A program made the translations under genes and the position numbers. 52,234 bases of DNA from Candidatus Saccharimonadota bacterium. GTDB taxonomy: Bacteria > Patescibacteriota > Saccharimonadia > Saccharimonadales > Saccharimonadaceae. The DNA is taken from NCBI GenBank assembly GCA_030529385.1, contig JAUMWY010000005.1, forward strand, positions 1 to 52,234, read 5' to 3'. The stretch's first letter is position 1. Every line of letters begins with the position of its first letter. Of the stretch, positions 49,301 to 52,234 are shown piece after piece. Below the pieces are notes generated by a model. That model made no database searches and was not told where the DNA came from. It saw only the letters and a program-made list of their open reading frames with translations.

Positions 49301-52234
49301 GGCGTTGTTGGCATGACGGTAATTAATGACGACGACGGCAATGGCCCAAGTACCGAGGGGTCAGTTGATGGCGCCATTATCACTAATTACTCGGCCATTA
49401 TTTCCAATGAAACACTTCAGGCTATCGGCAACTCTGTCCATACAACGATATTAGGTGATCCAGGACTGGCTATAGAGAAGACGACGCCGCAATCAACCGT
49501 CACTGCTGGCGCAACGATTGACTGGTTTATTCATTACCGTAACGACTCGCAAACGAAAGATACTGAAGTAGTAATTGAAGACACCTTGCCGTACGGCGTT
49601 ACCCTGGCCGGCCTGACGCATCAGTGGAATGCGCATACACGGGCACAGGGACTATCGGCCGTCGAGCAGGACATTATGAACAGTCCGCACGTGTCGATTG
49701 TCACCAATCCTGACGGCACAACAAAACTTACCGTGAAAGTAGCGCAAGGCCTGCGTGGCGGCGATCTGTTCTTCCAGGAGGGCGGCAAACTTCATATCAA
49801 AGCTACCGTCAAGCCAGATACCGCCAGTGGCGTCGTCATCACCAATGAAGCTCGTGGCTGTTATCAAAATGAGCTAGTCGGTCCATACTGTGTTAATGAC
49901 AGCTCATCAGTAACCGTGAATAACGCCGATCTGTGGCTACGGAAGCAGGTGAATAATACGCAGCCAGTTGCTGGCGATCAATTAACCTACTCACTGGTTA
50001 TTGCCAATAAGGGCAAGCATCCGGCGGAAAACGTCGTTATTAAGGATACGCTGCCGGCCGGTTTGTGCTACCGGGACTTAAACATCGTTACTCCTGCTGG
50101 CTGGAGCGTGAAAGCGCCTCACATTGAGGGCGGCAACTGCCAAAACTCGCCAACCACCCTGACATGGTCACGTGAGCATAATAATGCCATTACGCAGCAG
50201 GGTGATGAGGCTGGCTATATCCCGGGTGATAGCGCCGATATTACGCTGCAGTATATCGTGCGCGTTCACGCCGCAACACAACCGGGAACATCGTTGACCA
50301 ATGGCGCAACCGTGACGACAACCACGCTGGAAGATCCGACATATCCAAATGGCGACAATAAAACAGTCACCACGCCACTGCCAGATCCATACGTTCGTAA
50401 AACCGCCTCACAGGCTACGGTACTGCCGGGCGATGCCGTTGATTACTATGTCGCCTATGGTAATGCCAGTCGCGAGGCATCGCTGGGTTCGTTAGTGGTT
50501 GATGGGCTGCCGGATTATGATGGCGATGGCAGGACTGATGTCACTGTATTGTCAGTAGTGCCGCAAAATGGCGAAACCGTCTACTATTATGACGAGAATA
50601 CTGCGCCAAAGCTCAATACTCTTGGGCTGTCAGCCACCTATAACTTTGCAAGCGATGCTAATTTTAAGCACAGTACGAATGATTTCGTTGCCGGGACATA
50701 CCCAACGCATATTATCATCGTGCCGAGCAACAACGGAAAGCTGTCGGCGCTTGACGGGCCGCATACTGTGTTCATTAAAGTGCAGTTTACTAATCCGTAT
50801 ACCAGTGCCGATACGCCTGCTGGCACTACTGCTGTCAATCATGCTGAAATAAGCAGTACCACTCGTGACGAAAATCCTAACAATAACACTGGCGATAGCA
50901 CGGTAAAGACGCCAAACGCTGACCTGCAGATTACGAAAACCGCCAATCCGTCAGGTTCATTCCCAGGCACTGCGCCAGGCGAACAAATCACCTACACTGT
51001 ACGTTTTGCTAACCGTGGTGCTGCTGCCGTTTGTTCGGTGTTTATCAAAGAGCAGTATCCGGGTAGCATCACTAATATCTCGCAGTCATTTGCCCAGTTG
51101 CATCTTGTAAATGCCGCCGGCATGCCGATGAATCCGGTTAATCCAGCGGGTGCGCAAATTGGTGCGCTGGTTGATGTCAGTTATGATGCAGCCGCCTCTC
51201 GCTGGCAATTAGGCGGTGCTGATTATGCAAATGTTTGTATTCCGTCAGGCGCGGAAGGCTCATTTACCATCACCGCTGCCGTCAAAGACGATACGCCGGA
51301 CAAGCACGCTATAGAAAACACCATTATCATCGGTGAAGATTCTCCAGCTATTGAAGACAGTATGGATAATAATCGCGCTACAGTCTCAACTACGGTATAC
51401 CGCGCTGATGTACGCATCAAGAAAGATGGCTTAAGTGCCGGCAAAGACGGTATATTCGGCACGGCGGATGATTCAACTACCGAAGTGAGGGCTAAAGAGA
51501 GGATTCGCTATAGCCTAGCATATAACAATAGCGGTAATCGTGATGCCAAAGAAACGGTGATTGAGGAAATTATTCCGGATAACACCTGCTTTAGCGTTGG
51601 ATCCGTGAAGAATTATCCGGCAGGCACAAAGCTTACCTACTCAAACGACGGCGGTAATACCTATACGTATGTTCCGCAGGGTGGTGACGGCGAAAAAGAC
51701 TGCAATGTCACGCATTTCCGCGCGAATTTTGGCACGCTGTCGGCACCGGCCAATTTGGCGGCGGGGAGTCAGACCGCTTCGGGTCAAGCCAGGGAGGTAA
51801 TGGGGGATGTCGCCGAGGTGGCGGCTGGCTCTGGCCACACCCTTGCCCGCAAAACTGATGGCACACTGTGGGCATGGGGTAATAACTATAGTGGCCAGCT
51901 AGGTAGTGGCAGCACTACCGACCAGCCCACTCCCGTTAAAGTTCTCGATAACGTGGCTAGTGTGGCGGCTGGCTCTGGCCACACCCTTGCCCGCAAAACT
52001 GACGGTACGCTGTGGGCATGGGGGAAGAATGACGGCGGCCAGGTAGGGTATCCTATCGGCCCAGTCAAAATCCTCGATAATGTTGCTGGAGTGGTGGCTG
52101 GCTCTAGCACTACTTTCGCCCGCAAAACCGATGGCACGTTGTGGGCATGGGGGATGAATAGCAGTGGTCAGGTGGGTAATGGCAGCACTACCGACCAGCC
52201 CACTCCCGTCAAAATCCTCGATGATGTGGCTGAG
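46382..52234 (+). CDS. Giant secreted protein with DUF11-like repeats and RCC1 repeats (3' end beyond the window)
   Basis: An unbroken frame of 1951 codons that is still open at the window edge. A signal peptide (basic RITHRVR, then a hydrophobic stretch ending near residue 37) shows that it is exported. After a unique region (to about residue 330) come about nine DUF11-like beta-sandwich modules of 120-170 residues; typical signatures are VAGDQLTYSLVIANKG, NVVIKDTLPAGL, LQITKTANPSG and ITYTVRFANRG. At 51818 the sequence switches abruptly to RCC1-type repeats (TLWAWGxNxxGQ). Such proteins decorate the cell envelope and may serve attachment to a host cell. A sorting signal cannot be seen because the C terminus is missing. 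Cysteines are few and spread across modules. Confidence 0.88.
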   Translation, partial: MRITHRVRALFMSVVALAGLMTAGTLLYVQHQQTLAQYNQDDNSGQWQLTFQNRAGIFSQKDVLVDGQKAHVTVNQGVQGELITSTITPSSSYGWRHIAVTGTWSHHDHAKIQLLSCSAAPTPLPQQDTADIRGGDNAAGFTLEGGQLDISSLDSEKYPCLQVKLLLSSDQTNPAPIIKKISASWKPKTVFLISAAAQEKITTSQAISYKVDYSVSYVDDTNIVVYLPAPKAMNGSFTPDYNQDLTVSFRSATQGGQYTSKEIVVSGVTVPANSVYWNLGTQAAGVTGSLQAIFGTHDGLQNGVTYAATATIVSPNTSAVTSDGNPAADGNQPTVTIVESKPLPSLTKSATGIVLNNTTRVHAAAPYNNHTTYSLQARNDGVKKETIFNATITDDLTDIFAKLQSPVCGTVADPAARISAISDGGVLDVNGKTITWQLGHLAPNTGKHRSFTVDYSGCAKDTEITNTAAMNANNIATLTSGKSIAMGIDATPEGTFDKRERTATRGGETHMGGMTTYLLSAANRGAVRLDDTVMMDMIPVGQEFVAATLPSNVKGKIFYYTNADHADPAAPPAFNHKDLTNPGNGWSDTAPAQGNSVKWVAFYIPCLAPNGIAAGGSCADRPNSVVGEVTVQVTMPQDVCKPYTITNKGLFRTFSSAPDIADQSDAAVKPLAAPLAFSDDELSHIIPNVASFKGSATINGPSQLRPAESGDYTITYTNNGAATAKDATITVQIPTISIAGKDTFLDFVNFSGAAYEKTIDQASGKISALTIKAGDIPTGVSRQFKLTIALPKGPKQNATFKVVAVLNSSDPNNCAPITQTVSETTAVIGSPRLQVVKRRDEALIKTKGDINYQMTFRSVGDIPTTDTFVVDRVPTKSIFKQAYTGGKDGNDNTFNCPGCKVYFAGVNAPLPANISPTTPLKPSDVYAHFSLGVETAPGVWAPPAAIPAKDVLYVAYLTDNATLMTPQTNSGTAGVVGMTVINDDDGNGPSTEGSVDGAIITNYSAIISNETLQAIGNSVHTTILGDPGLAIEKTTPQSTVTAGATIDWFIHYRNDSQTKDTEVVIEDTLPYGVTLAGLTHQWNAHTRAQGLSAVEQDIMNSPHVSIVTNPDGTTKLTVKVAQGLRGGDLFFQEGGKLHIKATVKPDTASGVVITNEARGCYQNELVGPYCVNDSSSVTVNNADLWLRKQVNNTQPVAGDQLTYSLVIANKGKHPAENVVIKDTLPAGLCYRDLNIVTPAGWSVKAPHIEGGNCQNSPTTLTWSREHNNAITQQGDEAGYIPGDSADITLQYIVRVHAATQPGTSLTNGATVTTTTLEDPTYPNGDNKTVTTPLPDPYVRKTASQATVLPGDAVDYYVAYGNASREASLGSLVVDGLPDYDGDGRTDVTVLSVVPQNGETVYYYDENTAPKLNTLGLSATYNFASDANFKHSTNDFVAGTYPTHIIIVPSNNGKLSALDGPHTVFIKVQFTNPYTSADTPAGTTAVNHAEISSTTRDENPNNNTGDSTVKTPNADLQITKTANPSGSFPGTAPGEQITYTVRFANRGAAAVCSVFIKEQYPGSITNISQSFAQLHLVNAAGMPMNPVNPAGAQIGALVDVSYDAAASRWQLGGADYANVCIPSGAEGSFTITAAVKDDTPDKHAIENTIIIGEDSPAIEDSMDNNRATVSTTVYRADVRIKKDGLSAGKDGIFGTADDSTTEVRAKERIRYSLAYNNSGNRDAKETVIEEIIPDNTCFSVGSVKNYPAGTKLTYSNDGGNTYTYVPQGGDGEKDCNVTHFRANFGTLSAPANLAAGSQTASGQAREVMGDVAEVAAGSGHTLARKTDGTLWAWGNNYSGQLGSGSTTDQPTPVKVLDNVASVAAGSGHTLARKTDGTLWAWGKNDGGQVGYPIGPVKILDNVAGVVAGSSTTFARKTDGTLWAWGMNSSGQVGNGSTTDQPTPVKILDDVAE
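51818..52234 (+). repeat. RCC1-like tandem repeats
   Basis: Three in-frame units of 48, 43 and 48 codons (51818-51961, 51962-52090, 52091-52234). Each has AAG or VAG at the start, HTLARKTDGTLWAWG or a variant, GQ(L/V)G and VK(V/I)LD. DNA is highly alike: units 1 and 2 share the first 41 bases, and units 1 and 3 share 29 bases around the codons for STTDQPTPV. The third unit ends exactly at the window edge, so more units probably follow. Confidence 0.9.

Noticed and set aside
51770-51817. Frameshift at the DUF11-RCC1 junction
   Set aside because: The frame stays open and in phase from 46382 to the last base; the RCC1 units are in the same frame, so a domain change is more likely than a sequencing error.
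1-52234. Reassignment of TGA to glycine, as in Gracilibacteria
   Set aside because: Several conserved proteins end properly at TGA (rpiB, rpe, gatC, rplN neighbours, glycosyltransferases) and no conserved glycine is coded by TGA.
51818-52234. CRISPR-like repeat array
   Set aside because: The repeats are in-frame coding units of 43-48 codons with RCC1 motifs, not short repeats with unique spacers; no cas genes are present.

Overview
The window reads as a chromosome segment from a Patescibacteria/CPR bacterium, most likely Candidatus Saccharibacteria (TM7); this taxonomic call is an inference. Supporting signs: compact same-strand operons with 1-11 base overlaps, no rpmD (uL30) between rpsE and rplO, a glycolysis/pentose-phosphate core without biosynthetic genes, a GatCAB amidotransferase operon, prepilin-like and DUF11-type surface proteins, and many small membrane proteins of unknown function. 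TGA is an ordinary stop throughout (rpiB, rpe, gatC, several glycosyltransferases), which argues against the UGA-recoded Gracilibacteria and Absconditabacteria.

Layout. 1-543: rpsJ alone, with its own promoter and terminator. 585-7413: central carbon metabolism: rpiB, rpe, a two-subunit transketolase with a secreted protein encoded between the halves, then fructose-bisphosphate aldolase and a PfkB sugar kinase. 7410-15279: a LOG-family nucleosidase, a membrane-anchored protein, uvrB carrying a 521-residue intein inside its Walker A motif, a polytopic membrane protein, and a prepilin-like protein fused to a beta-propeller. 15295-24009: gatC-gatA-(membrane protein with an RN-x3-H motif)-gatB-galU, two small membrane proteins, and dnaE. 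24086-33211: an A/T-richer polysaccharide cluster (six glycosyltransferases, a chain-length protein, an EpsG-like polymerase, a flippase). 33212-33841: a long hairpin, an IS982-like transposase fragment and the promoter of the main ribosomal operon. 33842-40563: rplC to rpsH, with an unlisted 35-residue membrane microprotein between rplX and rplE. 40664-44139: an A/T-richer accessory block splitting the spc operon: a Ham1-type NTP pyrophosphatase, an HhH-GPD DNA glycosylase, a GNAT/Mom-like protein, a P-loop nucleotide kinase and a lipoprotein. 44218-46193: rplF, rplR, rpsE, rplO. 46382-52234: the first 1951 codons of a giant secreted protein with DUF11-like modules followed by RCC1 repeats, running off the window.

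How the parts fit. RpiB, Rpe and transketolase interconvert pentose and hexose phosphates; aldolase and the PfkB kinase join this to glycolysis. GalU makes UDP-glucose, a probable precursor for the polysaccharide cluster. UvrB, DnaE, the glycosylase and the Ham1 enzyme serve replication and genome upkeep. Many transcription units begin with a -10 hexamer followed by about 6 bases and then the start codon, which implies leaderless mRNAs; other units have clear Shine-Dalgarno sequences.

Strongest leads: the intein with an extra XRE-type helix-turn-helix; the nucleotide/DNA-base accessory block inside the spc operon; the microprotein in the ribosomal operon; the repeated leaderless promoter geometry; and the 33-kb gap between rpsJ and rplC with a transposase scar at its far edge. 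No tRNA, rRNA or CRISPR array was seen.
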